The notes under the pieces: model-generated
What the model was told of the DNA's origin: nothing
The model's database searches: none
Seen by the model: the letters and a program-made list of their open reading frames with translations, nothing else
NCBI GenBank assembly: GCA_029990175.1
Contig: JARKIP010000005.1
Span: 73,809,376 to 73,873,375, forward strand
From: Petunia secreta
Lineage: Eukaryota > Streptophyta > Magnoliopsida > Solanales > Solanaceae
Reading direction: 5' to 3'
Length of the DNA: 64,000 nt
Shown: piece after piece, positions 21,411 through 34,452 of the stretch
How the letters are laid out: each line of letters opens with the position of its first letter
How positions within the stretch are numbered: position 1 is the first letter of the stretch
Program-made: the position numbers and the translations under genes

Positions 21411-23297
21411 TCATGTAATGTCGAGTTTAAGTGTGGGGTGTCCTCACCCCTGCCTAATATTGATGACCTGATGAGGGAAGTCTGAGTACCTCATACTATA
21501 TGGAAGCTTGGAGGATGCTAGCACCAAGGACTAGAGTATTCAGGGAAGTTTTCTTTACCTTGTACTTTCTTATTTTTAGCACTGAGGACAGTGCTTAGTT
21601 TAAGTGTGGGGTGGGGAACTACCCTTTTATTTATTTTTGAGGTGAGGGATGCATGTACCGTAGGATTTTCTTTTGTCACTTGACTTTATTTTGATTTGTT
21701 TCTTACTTTAATAAAAAAAATCAGAAAACCAATGAAAAATTCTAAAAAGATTTTCCTTTTAGTTTTATTAGTGGTACATGTCATCCGCCCCGTGGTTTTT
21801 CTTATGGCCTCGGTTCTTTTCCACGGGGAGGCCTTTGAACTGGGTAGTTTTTATTTTTTAGGATTAGAGTAGTTAGTTATAGGTGGTCCTAGACGAAAGG
21901 AATAGGTGGAATGCTAGGTGCCTTTGATTTGTTTGATACCGGTGGATTTGAACTTGTTGCATGTGCTACTTGTGGTGTCTTTTTGTTTTAAATTGTGATG
22001 CATGCCTAAAAAAATGGAATGACCCCCTTGAGATGCTTGAGTCCACTTGCTTGACTTTATTGTGAACCTTTGTGCGTTAGTGCTTAATTTTCCACGAGTT
22101 GCACTCTAAATGCTTGATTGAGAGTTGTTGATGGAGCCTTTTTGTGTGGATCTTGTGCAATGTGTGTGTGAGGCATATTCTTGTTTGCTCCATGTTTGCA
22201 TATTAATGTCTAGAACTTGCCCGTGTGTGTGCAAAGAGAAATCCTAGGTTTGCTCTAGTCGGGAAATGATACAAGGCCTTCTTTTGATTTGCCTACCCTT
22301 ACATATACACCTTGGAAAAAAAATTGTTGTGATTTCTTTGACTTTTTTTTTGTTGGCACCCACACCCCGAGCCTACCCACTTGTTCTAAATTGTTCTCTT
22401 TTGGCCCTTTACTCTTTAAGCACTTTAGTTGATATTGTGATATTATTTTGGAGTTGTGGTTGGATATTGGGAGGTTTTTGAGTGGAACTAATGAAGAGGA
22501 ATATTTGAAATAATTTGTGAAGTAGTGAAAAGCATTGGCAAGGTTTGGAAAGTAATGAATAGAAAAAGAAAATAAAAGAAAAGAAATAAAGAGAAAAGAA
22601 TATCCATTCCTTGCTAGTGTGTGCTTAAAAGAAAATATTGCTACTTGTTGAGAAGGTGTGTGTGTGAAAGTTGTTGATTGGGTGGCTTTGATGAGAATTG
22701 TGTTTGAAATAATTGTGATGTATTAAAGTGCTTAGGGAGGTAGTCACTATTACCCATATGTATCCTACCCGCCCCTTAGCCTACGTTACAACCTTTTTAA
22801 AGTCCTAGTTAATCCCGATTGGAGTGAGCTTACATTAGTCGAGTCCTACACTACGGGCAAGCCTATGGTACATTGTGTGTGACATGTGAGACTTTCATGA
22901 GAGTGAGTGAATTCGTTTGTTATTATCCCCGTTCTATTCATGACATTTATTGTTGTGTGTGATATTTAGGGGACACTCTTTTGCTTCATGTTGGTGAGGG
23001 CACATGGTTTGCATGAAATAGGTGAATTTGATGGCTTCTTGGTTGAGTAGATAGGTGTGATTTTGTGGGAGCATAGTTGCAATGAGTTGAGTTTGTACAT
23101 TTGAGCTATTTTGGGGTGGTTGTTCTCATATTTTTGAGTTTGTTAAATTGTTGGCATGTTTGTGGACCCATAGTAGTCATGTGTGCGTTTGTTCAATGAT
23201 CGGTATCAACCATAGTCGTATGCAGACCTGTTCTACCTAGGTTGGGAAGTTAGTTGTGACTTGCTCGAGGGCGAGCAAGGGTTCAAGTGTGGGGTGG
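21411..23297 (+). mobile_element. Athila-like element, 3' noncoding internal region
   Basis: No coding frame is seen. The phrase TTTAAGTGTGGGGT (21,433 and 21,599) and its relative GTTCAAGTGTGGGGTGG just before the LTR are characteristic of the noncoding 3' region of Athila-type elements, and the last copy serves as the G-rich polypurine tract. Gag and pol of this copy are absent from the window. Confidence 0.75.
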
Positions 23298-24606
23298 TGA
23301 TGTTTGGCATTTTATGCCAATGTTTCCTTAATATTTCCGCATGTTTGAGCTTTTTATTCGCCCGTTTTATAGTTTATGAATGTGGTTTTGCACTAATTTT
23401 ATGTCGTGTGTATGTAGGTTGTTATGCAGTGAAATTGGAGCTTTAAAGAGCATGATCGAGCAAGAAAAAATTGGATTTTGATTGAGGATTGGATCGAGCA
23501 CACGAAGGCACGACACGAAGCGAGCAAAGGAGCAAGGAAACAGGAAATTGTCTTGGCGCTATAAGCCACGCGACGCGCCACCCAAAGCGCCCAGCTTCTG
23601 GCGCGTTTGGCTGCGCGGCGCGGGGCAAAAGCGGTGGGATTTCGACTGGTTCTACCATGGGTCGCGCGTTACGAGGCGCGGGGCGCCAGTTATAGCGCCC
23701 TGGAGCATTTTTGGAGTCCTATTTCGTCTAGGCTTAGGTCTAACTTATTACCAGGCCTTTGTAAACCTTATAAATACTCTTTTACTTAGTTTTTGATAAG
23801 AGTTTAGACTTTGGAGCAAGTTTTGGAGGAGAGGGGAGGAGCCCTAGATGTCTTCTACATAAGTTCTTTCTCTCATTCTCTTATTCTTCTCTTTAATTCT
23901 ATAGTTATTCATTCTAGGGTTAGAGTAAATACATGAAGGTTGATGTTTGAAAGTTGATTTCTATATATTGATTTACCATTATGGATTGTTTATTCTTTCT
24001 TGATCATAATTGTTTGATTATTGAGGCCTGATAATTGAACACTATCTATGGTTTTTAGATTGAACTCGAAAGAGGGAATTTATGAACGCAATAAGAAAGA
24101 GTAGAGCTAGATTGTGAACCTGGGCATCGGGGAACCAATTTGTGAGTAGGATAGACATATACTTGCTCGCCTAGCTTAACTAATAACAGAATTCGTTAAT
24201 GCGTGCACGTGATTCAACCCATAGACATATAGGGATTGGAGTAGCCTGCATAGACCGTGAAGAATCGAAAGGTTTTCACGGGTACATTTAACTGTAGTTA
24301 GCAATCTAGGAAATCAAGAAGTAGAATCAACTGGAAAACTCAACTGGATTGTTCGTAACTCTGACCCGGGACCGTCATCTTTTATTGATAACAACTTAGA
24401 ATTTGCTCTGTTACTTGATCTCAATTACTTGTTTTAATTACTGCATTTAGTTAGTAAAATCTCAACTATTGGAAAGAGATCCCTGAATAGTTCTTAAGAA
24501 ATTGTTTGTTAGGAGTCCAGTCTGAATAGTCCTCGTGGGAATGATACTCTACTTATCACTTTATTACTTGTCGACCACGTATACTTGCGTGTGCGTTGGG
24601 AGCAAA
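23298..24606 (+). repeat. Athila-like LTR, first of a tandem pair
   Basis: It starts TGATGTTTGGCATTTTATGCC-like and ends near GTGCGTTGGGAGCA. A TATAAATA box lies at 23769-23776, with a GC-rich cluster of GCGCC motifs at 23,560-23,700 just upstream. It aligns along its length with 24838-26179. Confidence 0.85.
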
Positions 24607-24837
24607 AGGGAGCATGGGAGCAATGGGTTGAGTTTGTGCATTTGAGCTATTTTGGGGTGGTTGTTCTCATATTTTTGAGTTTGTTAAATTGTTGGCATGT
24701 TTGTGGACCCATAGTAGTCATGTGTGCGTTTGTTCCATGATCGGTATCAACCATAGTCGTAGGCAGACCTGTTCTACCTAGGTTGGAAAGTTATTTGTTA
24801 TTGCTCGAGGGCGAGCAAAGGTTCAAGTGTGGGGTAG
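24607..24837 (+). repeat. Duplicated 3' end of the internal region between the two LTRs
   Basis: This repeats 23,063-23,297 almost base for base (GGGTTGAGTTTGTGCATTTGAG through the polypurine tract). The junction with the preceding LTR falls at a shared GGGAGCA, which occurs both at the LTR end and at 23,067. Confidence 0.85.
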
Positions 24838-26179
24838 TGATGTTTGGCATTTTATGCCTATATTTCCTTAATATTTCCTCACGTTTGAGTATTGTATTCG
24901 CCCGTTTTCTAGTTAATGAATATGGTTTTGCACTGATTTTATGTCGTGTGTATGTAGGTTGTTATGCAGTGCATTTGGAGCTTTTAGGAGCGTGATTGAG
25001 CAAGGAATGATTGGAAATTGATTGAGGATTGGATTAAGCACACGAGGGCACGACACGAGGCGAGTTGCAGAGCAAGGAGGAGGCTGATTTTACCGGCGCT
25101 ATAGGGCACGTGGCGCGCCTCCCAAAGCGCCCCACTGCCTGGCATGATTCCCAATGCAGCGCGGGCCAAAAGCGCCCAAGTTTCGACGTCTACTGCTTGT
25201 CCAGGCGCGGTCGTGGGCGCGGGGAGCCAGTTATAGCACTCCTGGAGCGTATTTTGACTTCCTATTTCGTCTAGGCTTAGGTCTACTTATTACCAGACCT
25301 TTGTAAATCTTATAAATACTCTTTTACTTAGTTTATTATAGGAGTTCAGACTTTGGAGCAAATTGGAGAGCTCATAACATCTTGAACAAGGGTTTATTCC
25401 TAATCTTTCATCTATTTAATCATTTACATCATTATTTCATCAATTCATTGCCTTGTGATTATAAATATATGTGGCTAAATCTTACGTTCTAGGGTGAGAG
25501 TATTTCATGAAGGTTGATGTTTGAAGATTGAATTCCATTAATTGAATCCCGTAACGGATTGCTTATTCTTTCTTGATTTCACTTGTGTAATTGTCAGGGC
25601 CCGATTATTACGCATTATCTATGGTTTTTAGATTGAACTCGATAGAGGAAATTTATTAACGCAATAAGAAAGAGTAGGGCTAGATTGTGAACCCGGGCAT
25701 CAGGGAACCAATTTGTGAGTAGGATAGACATATACTTGCTCGCCTAGCTTAACTAATTACAGAATTCGTTAATGCGTGCACGTGATTCAACCCATAGACA
25801 TATAGGGATTGGAGTAGCCTGCATAGACCGTGAAGAATCGAAAGGTTTTCATGGGTATATTTAATCTGTTAGTTAGTAATCCAGGATTTAAGAAGTGGAA
25901 TCAATTGGAAAACTCAACTGGATTTGTAACTCTGACCCTGGACCGTCTCCTTATTACTGATAACAACCCATTTTTGCTCCATTGTTTGAATTCACTTCCA
26001 CTGTTTTAATTACTGTTCTTTAGTTAATAAAATCCTCACTATTGGAAAAAGATCCCTGAATAGTTTATATAAATTGTTTGCTAGAATTCAGTCTGAATAG
26101 TTCTCGTGGGAACGATACTCAATTTATCACTTTATTACTTGTCGGCCACGTATACTTGCGTGTGCGTTTGGGAGAAACA
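24838..26179 (+). repeat. Athila-like LTR, second of the tandem pair
   Basis: This is the second full-length copy, with the TATAAATA box at 25311-25318 and the GC-rich cluster at 25,095-25,230. It ends GGGAGAAACA, directly joined to a CRM-type leader with no primer binding site between. Confidence 0.85.
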
Positions 26180-26523
26180 CCATCCATAACGAATCCAAAT
26201 CAAGAAATTTCAATCAAATTCAAGGGTTTTCGATTTTGGGGGTTTTGATTTTTTTTTCAACTTTTGATTTTCAACACCAAATCATGTAACAAGGGTACCA
26301 AATCAACGGGTAATCATCATAGATCATTCCTCGATATCAAACAACCAACGGATCATCAAATCCAATCCACAATAAGAATTTTTTTGTAATTTTCACTTTT
26401 TCAATTTTTTTGTTTTTTTTTTTTTCTTCTTTTCTTCAAGACCAAGAATAATAACAACAATAAAATAAACTATAGATAGGATGAACATGGAACGTGGATT
26501 CATAAGAACAAAACCCGAGCCTT
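26180..26523 (-). mobile_element. Truncated CRM-type element: leader
   Basis: It resembles the leaders at 2873-3326 and 14268-15409 (AAGGGTACCAAATC, and AAACCCGAGCCTTGCTC next to the PBS). As in the first truncated copy, everything downstream of the leader is missing. Confidence 0.7.
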
Positions 26524-26535
26524 GCTCTGATACCA
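26524..26535 (-). promoter_or_regulatory. Primer binding site, initiator-Met tRNA type
   Basis: The minus strand reads TGGTATCAGAGC exactly, 3 bases from the LTR start at 26,539. Confidence 0.93.
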
Positions 26536-26538
26536 AGA

Positions 26539-27291
26539 TGATACGGGTCAAACCCACGGAAGCAAATAGCAAGTAACGGAAGCAATAAAGTAACACGAGA
26601 TCGAAGAAATAAGGGATGGGGAAGAACAGAAATAGAAGAAAGAACGAATCAAACTAACAAATAGATTGATTCAAAAGGGATAAGAGACTTGAACCAGTAA
26701 ACGGGTTCACACTAGCGATGATCCACCATGGATTCCAAGTAAGAGATACATGAAGCTCAAGCTTCAACAAGAATAGCCAAGCCTATTCTATCTTCTCAAT
26801 TATATCTTCAAAACTAGCTAATGAAATAAAATCACTAAGTGTGGTATTTATAGGTATTCCACACTCCTAATGTAATGTCTAAAAATCCCTCAAATGATAT
26901 AAAAATAATACAAGCCTCGTAGGGCCAAAATAGGGATTACATGTCAAATTCCATCCAAAACAAGGCAAAATAGGCGCCCCAAACAGCAGAGTAGGCGCCC
27001 CATCCTGCAGAGTAGGCGCCCCACTCTCCAAAGTAGGCGGTCCGCACAAAAAGTAGGCGGTCCGCCCCTTTTATGGGCAGCCCAAAGTCCAGAAAGTGGT
27101 GCAGTCACTAAGTGGTCCGCCTAGTCCAGTGGGCTCCTCGTTGGTCTGTAGCCGGTCCTCCTTCGTTGGTGCTCAATTCCATGACTACAAATCACTCTCG
27201 ACCCTCCTCCGGTGCCCTTGTCTTAGATCCTTTGTGCTCTCACGCTTGGCTCTTGATGGTTGGCGCTTTGGCTCCAATTTGCCCCGCATCA
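26539..27291 (-). repeat. CRM-type 5' LTR of the second truncated element
   Basis: Ends are TGATAC and GCATCA. Plus-strand TATTTATAGG near 26,849 gives a minus-strand TATA box. The array at 26,970-27,070 is made of GGCGCCCC and GGCGGTCCGCC motifs. The LTR lies inside a copia element, whose gag-end sequence starts at 27,292. Confidence 0.85.
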
Positions 27292-30200
27292 GTCCGTGGA
27301 ACAGGTAGAGGGTGGAGGTAAAATCAAGGAAGTTATGATGAGTCCAATATTGAATGTTATACTTGTCATAAATTTGGTGATTTTTCGTGGGATTGCAAAA
27401 ATAATGTGGAGGAGAAAAATAATTTTGTGGAGAGCATAATTGAAGATGGAGGTGAAACTTTAGTTCTTGCTTGTAAAGGAGAAGATAGTGCAGAGAGAAA
27501 TCAATGGTACCTTGACTCCGGTGCAAGTAGCAATATTTGTGGAAAGAATAATTTATTTGTGGAGCTTGAAGAATTTGATGGTGGCAACATCACATTTGGA
27601 GACTCTTCGTAGGTTAAAATCAAAGAAAAATATACGATTTTAATTCGCTTGAAAGATTCTAGTCACCAATTAATTTCTAATGTTTTGTATGTACTGGAGA
27701 TGAAAAGTAATATTTTAAGTTTGGGGCAACTTTTGGAGAAAAATTATGATATTCATTTGAAAGATAAAAAGTTGTTCATGAGATATGAAAATGGGAGATT
27801 TCAAGCCAAAGTTCCTGTGGCTAATAATAAAATGTTTATTTTGAATCTTCAAAGTGATGTTCCAAGGTGTTTGCATGTGCCAAAGCTTTATCTTGGCTTT
27901 GGCATATGAGATTTGGTCATGTGATTTTTGATAGCCTAAGGTTGATGAAGAAGGAGAGCATGGTGAATGGATTGGCAACAATTGATCATCCTGAACCAAC
28001 TTTGTGAAGGATGTCTCTTTGGAAAGAAAACAAGAAAAATTTTCCTAAAGAGTCTTTGACTACTGTCCGATGCCCATTGGAGATGATTCACATGGATGTG
28101 TGCGGACCAATCAAGCCACCTTTAATTTTTTTTACTTTTCATTGATGAATTTTTTAGAAAAACTTTGGTTTATTTCTTAAAGGCAAAATTGAAGGTGTTT
28201 GAAATTTTCAATAAATTCAAGAGCATGGTGGAGAAATAAAGTGGCTATCAACTAACGTCATTGCGGTTCGATAATGGTCGAGAATCACTTCAAGTGAATT
28301 CAAGGTTTTTTGTGAACAAAATGGAATTCGTCGTTTTTTTACAGTTCCAAGATCACCACAGCAAAATGGCGTTGTGGAAAGAAAGAACCGGAATATTCTC
28401 AACATGGCACGGAGTATGTGGAAGAGCAAAAATATGTCAAAGGAGTTTTGGGCTGAAGCAGTTGCTTGTGCGGCGTACTTGTCAAATCAGTGTCACACCA
28501 AGAGTATTCGTGACAAAACACCTCAAGAGGCTTGGAGTGGTTTCAAGACAAAAGTTGCTCATTTACGAGTTTTTAGGAGCATTGCTTATGCACATGTGCC
28601 GGATGAGAAGAGGTCCAAGCTTGATGATAAAAGTGAGAGGTATGTCTGTATTGGTTGTAAAATTCTAAAGGTTACAAATTATATAACCCAAGAAATTGCA
28701 AGGTCACCATAAGTAGAGATGTAGAATTTGATGAAGAGAATGCTTGGGAATGGAAAGCTAAAGAGAAATATTACTCTTTTAGTCCTTTCTTTGATGAAGA
28801 TGATGATGAAGAAGTTGTGGAGCAGCAGCTTATCACACCACCCTCAACACCTCCAGCACAAGATCAAGAAGAAGATGAGCCAAGTCCAAGTTATTCAAGT
28901 GAAGTGCCTCAGAAGATTAGAAGCTTTCGTGACTTGTATGAAAATATGGAAGTGGTAAGAAAAGATTTATATGATTTGAATCACTTTTGTTTGTTAGTGG
29001 ATAGTGAGCCTTTAACATATGAGGATGCTACACAAAATACCAAATGGAGAGATGCCATGGATGAAGAAATCAAGGCAATCAAGAAGTATGATACTTGGGA
29101 GTTGGCCACACTTCCAAAAGGCAAAAGCACCATTGGTGTCAAATGGGTGTACAAGTTGAAGAAAAATTCCAAGTGAGAAGTGGAAAGGTACAAAGCAAGA
29201 TTGGTTGCCAAGGGATACAAGCAAAAGGCCGGTATTGACTATGATGAGTTTTTTGCGCTGTTGCTCGTGTGGAAACAATTCGTTTTATTATTTTTTTGGC
29301 AGCCCAAAATCAATGGAAAATCAATCAAATGGATGTGAAGTCTGCTTTCTTGAATGGTCTTTTGGAGGAAGAAGTTTACATTGATCAACCTTTGGGTTAT
29401 AAGGTTGATGACAAGAAAATAAAGTGCTGAAATTGAAGAAGGCTCTTTATGGCTTGAAGCAAGTGCCACAGGCTTGGAATAGTAGAATTGACAAATATTT
29501 TCATGCAAATGGTTTTTCAAAGTGCCCATATGAACATGCACTTTATGTCAATATTGCTAAAAATGGTGACATCTTACTTGTTTGATTGTATGTAGATGAT
29601 TTGATCTTTAGATGAAATAATCCAAAGATGTTTGAAGAAATCAAGGAGGCTATGGCAAGAGAGTTTGAGATGACAGACATTGGCTTAATGTCATATTATC
29701 TTGGAATTAAAGTGAAATCAAGGGAGGATGACATTTTTATTTCTCAAGAAGAAGATGCAAAGGAAACTCTCAAAGAAGTTTGATATGGGGAACTGCAATT
29801 CGGTGAGCATCCCTGTTTAATGTGGAGTTAAATTGTCCAAGCATGGAGATGGAGAAAAGATAAATCCCACACTTTTTAAGAGTCTTGTTGGAAGCTTAAG
29901 GTACTTGACATGTACAAGGCCAGATATTCTTTTTGGTGTTGGACTTGTGAGTCATTTTATGGAATACCCTACTACCTCTCATTTGAAGGTTGCCAAAAGA
30001 ATACTTCAGTACATCAAAGGTACACTTGATTATGGAATATTTTATTCATCTTCCAAATACTCCAAGCTTGTTGGATATTGTGATAGTGATTGGTCTGGTG
30101 ATATTGATGATCGAAAGAGCACTACTTGATTTATTTTCTTTCTTGGAAATTTTGTATTTACATGGAATTCTAAGAAGCAACCAATTGTGACTCTGTCAAC

Positions 30201-30537
30201 TCGTGAAGCAGAGTATGTGGTACCTTGTTCTTGTGTTTGTCATGCAATTTGGCTAAGGAGCTTGTTGAAGGAACTTCACCAACCACAAGAAGAAGCAAAA
30301 AAAAGATTTTTGTTGATAACAAATCGGCTATTGAATTGGCCAAGAATCTAGTATTTCATGAAAGGAGCAAACGTATTGATACTAGGCATCACTTTATTAG
30401 AGATGACATATCTGATAAAGTTGTGGAGCTGGAGCACGTGAAGTCACAAGATTGAATTGCTGATATTTTTACCAAGTCGTTAAAGATTGAGATTGTTCAA
30501 AAGCTATGGATGGCTATTGGAGTGATGAAACAAGTTT
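27292..30537 (+). pseudogene. Tork-like Ty1/copia gag-pol (inactivated)
   Basis: The plus strand shows the copia domain order. It begins with a gag zinc knuckle near 27,360 (CYTCHKFGDFSWDC, where the expected His is Asp). Protease follows (WYLDSGASSNIC near 27,507), then integrase: an HHCC region near 27,890-28,030 (LWHMRFGH, CEGCLFGKKTRK), core residues in MIHMDVCGP, RFDNGRES and SPQQNGVVERKN (near 28,360). Reverse transcriptase comes next (WRDAMDEEI near 29,050, MDVKSAFLNG near 29,330, YVDDL near 29,590) and RNase H (SLRYLTCTRPDI near 29,900; LVGYCDSDW near 30,070). Several stops and frameshifts inactivate it. The 5' half of gag and the 5' LTR are missing, replaced by the CRM-type LTR. Clade assignment is by eye only. 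Confidence 0.88.
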
Positions 30538-30546
30538 AAGGGGGGA
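30538..30546 (+). promoter_or_regulatory. Copia polypurine tract
   Basis: AAGGGGGGA stands immediately before TGTTGAAAAG, the standard arrangement at the start of a copia 3' LTR. Confidence 0.85.
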
Positions 30547-31022
30547 TGTTGAAAAGTAATAAACTTGTTTACATTTTAATTAATTTAGTTCATGAACAAG
30601 AAGATGCATGCATTAGTGGATAAGAATAAAATTAATATTATATATTAAGTACATAAATGAGTTTGTATTATTCATGTACTTGGAAAATGTGTGTTATGAA
30701 TTTAATTAATAGTCATGCATGTACACTCTAGCTAGGTACATGTAGTAGTTCACCTATAAATATCCATGTATGCTAGCCATTTTGTTCAAGTCAAGTTGAA
30801 TAGAAATTCTTCATTCCTCCATTTTCTTCTTTGTGAGTTTTGAGTGTTGTTTTGTGTTGTCTTACTCTCCTAAATTTGTAACGGTTAAATGCAGAGAGTA
30901 GCCTTAGATTGTGGGCAATAGTTAGCTTAGTTGACCTTGACATTTTCCAGGCACGCCTATGCCCCATTGTAACTACCTTCGACCGCCCTTCTTTTTTATT
31001 TCTATTTGTACAAATATTGGCT
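30547..31022 (+). repeat. Copia 3' LTR (right end uncertain)
   Basis: It begins TGTTGAAAAG after the purine tract. The right limit is set by the start of the Athila LTR at about 31,023; the true LTR end is not visible because no second copy lies in the window. Confidence 0.65.
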
Positions 31023-32558
31023 TGATCCATGCTCAACCTACACCTCGATTGATAAGGGGCGATCATCTAAGATATACTACTCGAAAGAGTCGGGGTCGAA
31101 TTCCATGAGGAGCTGTGCGTGATCTAGTATAGAATGAATAAAAGTCTAGTTCTAAGATTTATTCGAGTATTCCTATGTAAAATGAGTTGTTGAATACAAC
31201 TACGATTAAAACTAACAATTAAACTAAGATGTAACGATAACACGATTGAATGGGTCATAAACAATTAGAGAAAGCTAGGGATTTACGTACTTAGACAAGA
31301 CTCTAATAACCTGAACACAAATCTACAAACACAATTTCCATAGGCAATGATTAATGGTCAAACGTTCACATTTGACCCTCTAAACTGTTAGGTATAGGGA
31401 GGGTCTATGAAGTTAAGTCTGTTAGGGTCAATTACGAGGCGCTTGAAGACCTTATTCAAAGACCCGAGCGGAAACAAACTTTTTTGGTTATTCCCTTTAA
31501 ACGGGGTAGGCTTGTGACCCAATGTAATCCAATTTTTTGCTAGTTTCTATAAACCCACGCCTTCAACCCTGGTAGGTTGATGAAAGCAGTCTAGGATTTT
31601 GGTCAAGTGAGGACTCACCTTAAACCCTTTTCATTGGAAGATCAACATACACTAGATTAACATTAACCCATAGATTTTATAAGATTAAAACAAGTAGTTA
31701 AGCTAAAATAATCAAGTCATCATAGGTAAACTCCTAGTATGAGTTTTGCTATTCATGATAGGGTTCAACACAATCATGGAATGGAATTAAATAATAAGAA
31801 TCATGTAATTATATAAGATTAAAGAATGAAATTGTTACAAAGATTGTTGTTAAAACCTTTGCTTGCCTTCCAAGTTTACAAAAATATTCAGAAGTGTGAA
31901 TGGAATAAAGATACTTTTCCTTGGAGGCCTAATAGACTATTTATAGTTGTGGGTTTGAAAGCTAATTAAATAATTATAAAATTGTCATTTCTTCTAATTT
32001 TCAGCATTCATCCGATCAATTGGCTCCCGCACTTTACAATCGGTGGTCGCCGATGGCTGAATTTAACTCTCTTCTCGTGTTCCGCCTTTCAGGATTGGTG
32101 GGTGCCTATCAAGCGGCTAAATTGTTATTCATCATCGCCCTTGCTCTAGATCTCACTATAAGGGTTGGGGGAATAGCTGATACTTTGGAAGCTCGCCCAT
32201 TGATTTTAGCCCATTGATCGGCGGCCGCCCATTCCAATCTGTGGTTCGCAGAAGCACTTCAATCTTTAGCATGTGAACTCACTAACTCAATCGGCTGAGG
32301 TCTCTTCAATTTGGCCTCTAAATTAGCGGGGGCGATCTTGATCTACATAAGCCTTTTCTCCTAGTCTTTAATTGTAGCCAATCCTCTTGTAATTTTGTCA
32401 ACTTTCCATTCCATTTGACTTTGTAACTCTGAATATGAAAAAAAAAAAAAACACCTGCAACATGGAGAATTACGTAAGATTTGGACACATATGAATGCTA
32501 AAAGATATGAAAACTAGTTCAAAATATTCAAATGTAGGCATAAATTGCCAACATATCA
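31023..32558 (-). repeat. Athila 3' LTR
   Basis: Its left part (CCATGCTCAACCTACACCTCG, AACGATAACACGATTGAATGG) is repeated at 43,334-43,684 and 49,448-49,645. The right end ...AACATATCA is followed by the purine tract on the minus strand. A minus-strand TATA box lies at 31938-31945, with GC-rich hairpin-like motifs (GGCGGCCGCC and similar) upstream of it at 32,015-32,350. The first few bases at the left end are rearranged compared with TGATGCCAAAATTTAG at 43,334. Confidence 0.85.
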
Positions 32559-34452
32559 ACTTCCCCAACTTAAGCTTTTGCTTGTCCTCAAGCAACAAAC
32601 AAAACCAATCTTATGCTTACTTTAAAAGCCAAATTTGAGTTCAAATGTTAGGATCAAACAAGAGAGAAAGTCTATGACTTCGGTTGATACCAACACTTAA
32701 ATTCACACATAAGAATCCAATCAAACATCTACGAGAACCAGAACTGCTTCTTCTTCTTCCACGAAGATATCCAAATGAAAGACAGTCGATTATCTATCCT
32801 ATAATATAAAGAGTCCCATATACGAGAAAAGATCATTGTGACTACATCAATTGGAGCTTCTAATAGAGACGAAAGCATGTACAACACCAAATACTACTCA
32901 ACCCACTTTAGGCTCATGATATTACATCTTCTAGTCTCAAGTCCCGACTGTTCTCACAACAAGGACTGGGTCCCCATCTCACAATAAATTCAAACAAGGA
33001 ACCCTAAGTCTAACATCCCTCCCTCACAAAGAAATGCAAGCAATGCACATACAATTATATAGGCTTGGCAATAGTGTCACTTGTTGTTCTTTTCACATCA
33101 CTTGGCAAAGGATCAAATATGGCTTCTAAGGTTGTAATGTAGGCTTTTGGGCTTATGTAGGGTATCTTTTGGATTAAGAAGTGACTAATTTCCCTACTTA
33201 GGTACTACACTAGCTGTTTCAATTTATTTTTTTTGAGTTTTTCTTTTATGTTAGCTCTTATTCCCCAACTTTTCACTCTTGATTTTGCTTTGTGGCTCTT
33301 ATTTTTCTTTTTCTTTTCTTTAATATTTTTGTTCTTTACTTTTTTTTCTATTTTTGTTTATTTTCTTTGATTTTCTTCTTTTTCTTTTCTTTTCATTTGA
33401 AGGTTTTCTTTTGTAGAGCCATCTACCAACCATTCCCTCACATCTTTCAATTCCTCAAGGAGATAGAGCCAAGAAAATGTTAGTTCTTCTAAGCACTTAA
33501 AATTGTTTCGGGTAGTAATGTAATAAACTAAAGAAAGGTTTTAGGCTCAAAAGTTGGCTAACTATGGATTAACTTCATGTGATTGGCTTCAAAGGCTCAA
33601 ACGGGGTCAAAAAAATGCCTAGTATCCTATCCAACGCCAAGATGATACTCAATAATCTTTCAAGGATACACAAGCTAAGTTCTAGCATGCGCATGCAATT
33701 ACAAGCTCAATTGGAAATCTCGACACACATAGCACAAGGGTCAAGAGATATACATATTACTAACACAAGTACTAAAGTAAGAAGTTAGGCCTATACTATA
33801 CATGCATAGAGTTGCCAAAAGAACCTGAAGGTTGTAGAAGCAATTCTCACTAAACAATCCACTCAACTTTATCATAAGTGCCCCTAAAATGTTTGTATCA
33901 AACAAGTTACAAAACAAGAACAGGATGGAACTTCTACAATTAGGTCCTTAAAAAAGGCGCACTTTAAATTAATTTCGTTCTTAAAAAAGAACCGAGTCAA
34001 AGAAAAAACAAGAAGGTTATTTACTACCCTAAAAAGCTATTTACAAGGGTGGTATTTATAATGGAAGCTTAGGGCCCGAGTGAGATTTCACAATAGATGC
34101 CTACGCATCGCACGAAGTGAGAATCAGAGGAGAAGAGGTAATATCCCAAGCATAGTTCACGGGAGTTCCCATTGAATCTTTTTGGAATTTTTAAAATTTT
34201 TCAACTTGCTCGATGTTTTTTTTGGGATTTTTCATTAACAAAACTAACTACAAATTTTAAGGCAAACCATACTAGGAATTGAAAGACATTGATTTAAAAA
34301 CAACTAAACTACAACTATATACATGATAGCATGGGACAATCACAACTATATCCCACACCCAACATAAAAAGTTGTTATATTCCCAAACAACAAATCAATA
34401 CAATGAAGTGCAATAAGTAAGTAAGATAGGGGTGAAGGTGCTCCCTGTCTTC
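32559..34452 (-). other. Athila 3' noncoding region
   Basis: About 1.9 kb between the env-position ORF and the 3' LTR holds only short chance frames and T-rich tracts (33,225-33,410). This length of noncoding DNA is normal for Athila elements. Confidence 0.7.

Noticed and set aside
22560..22660. A/G-rich tract as a polypurine tract or LTR end
   Set aside because: No LTR start follows; the real tract is GTTCAAGTGTGGGGTGG before 23,298.
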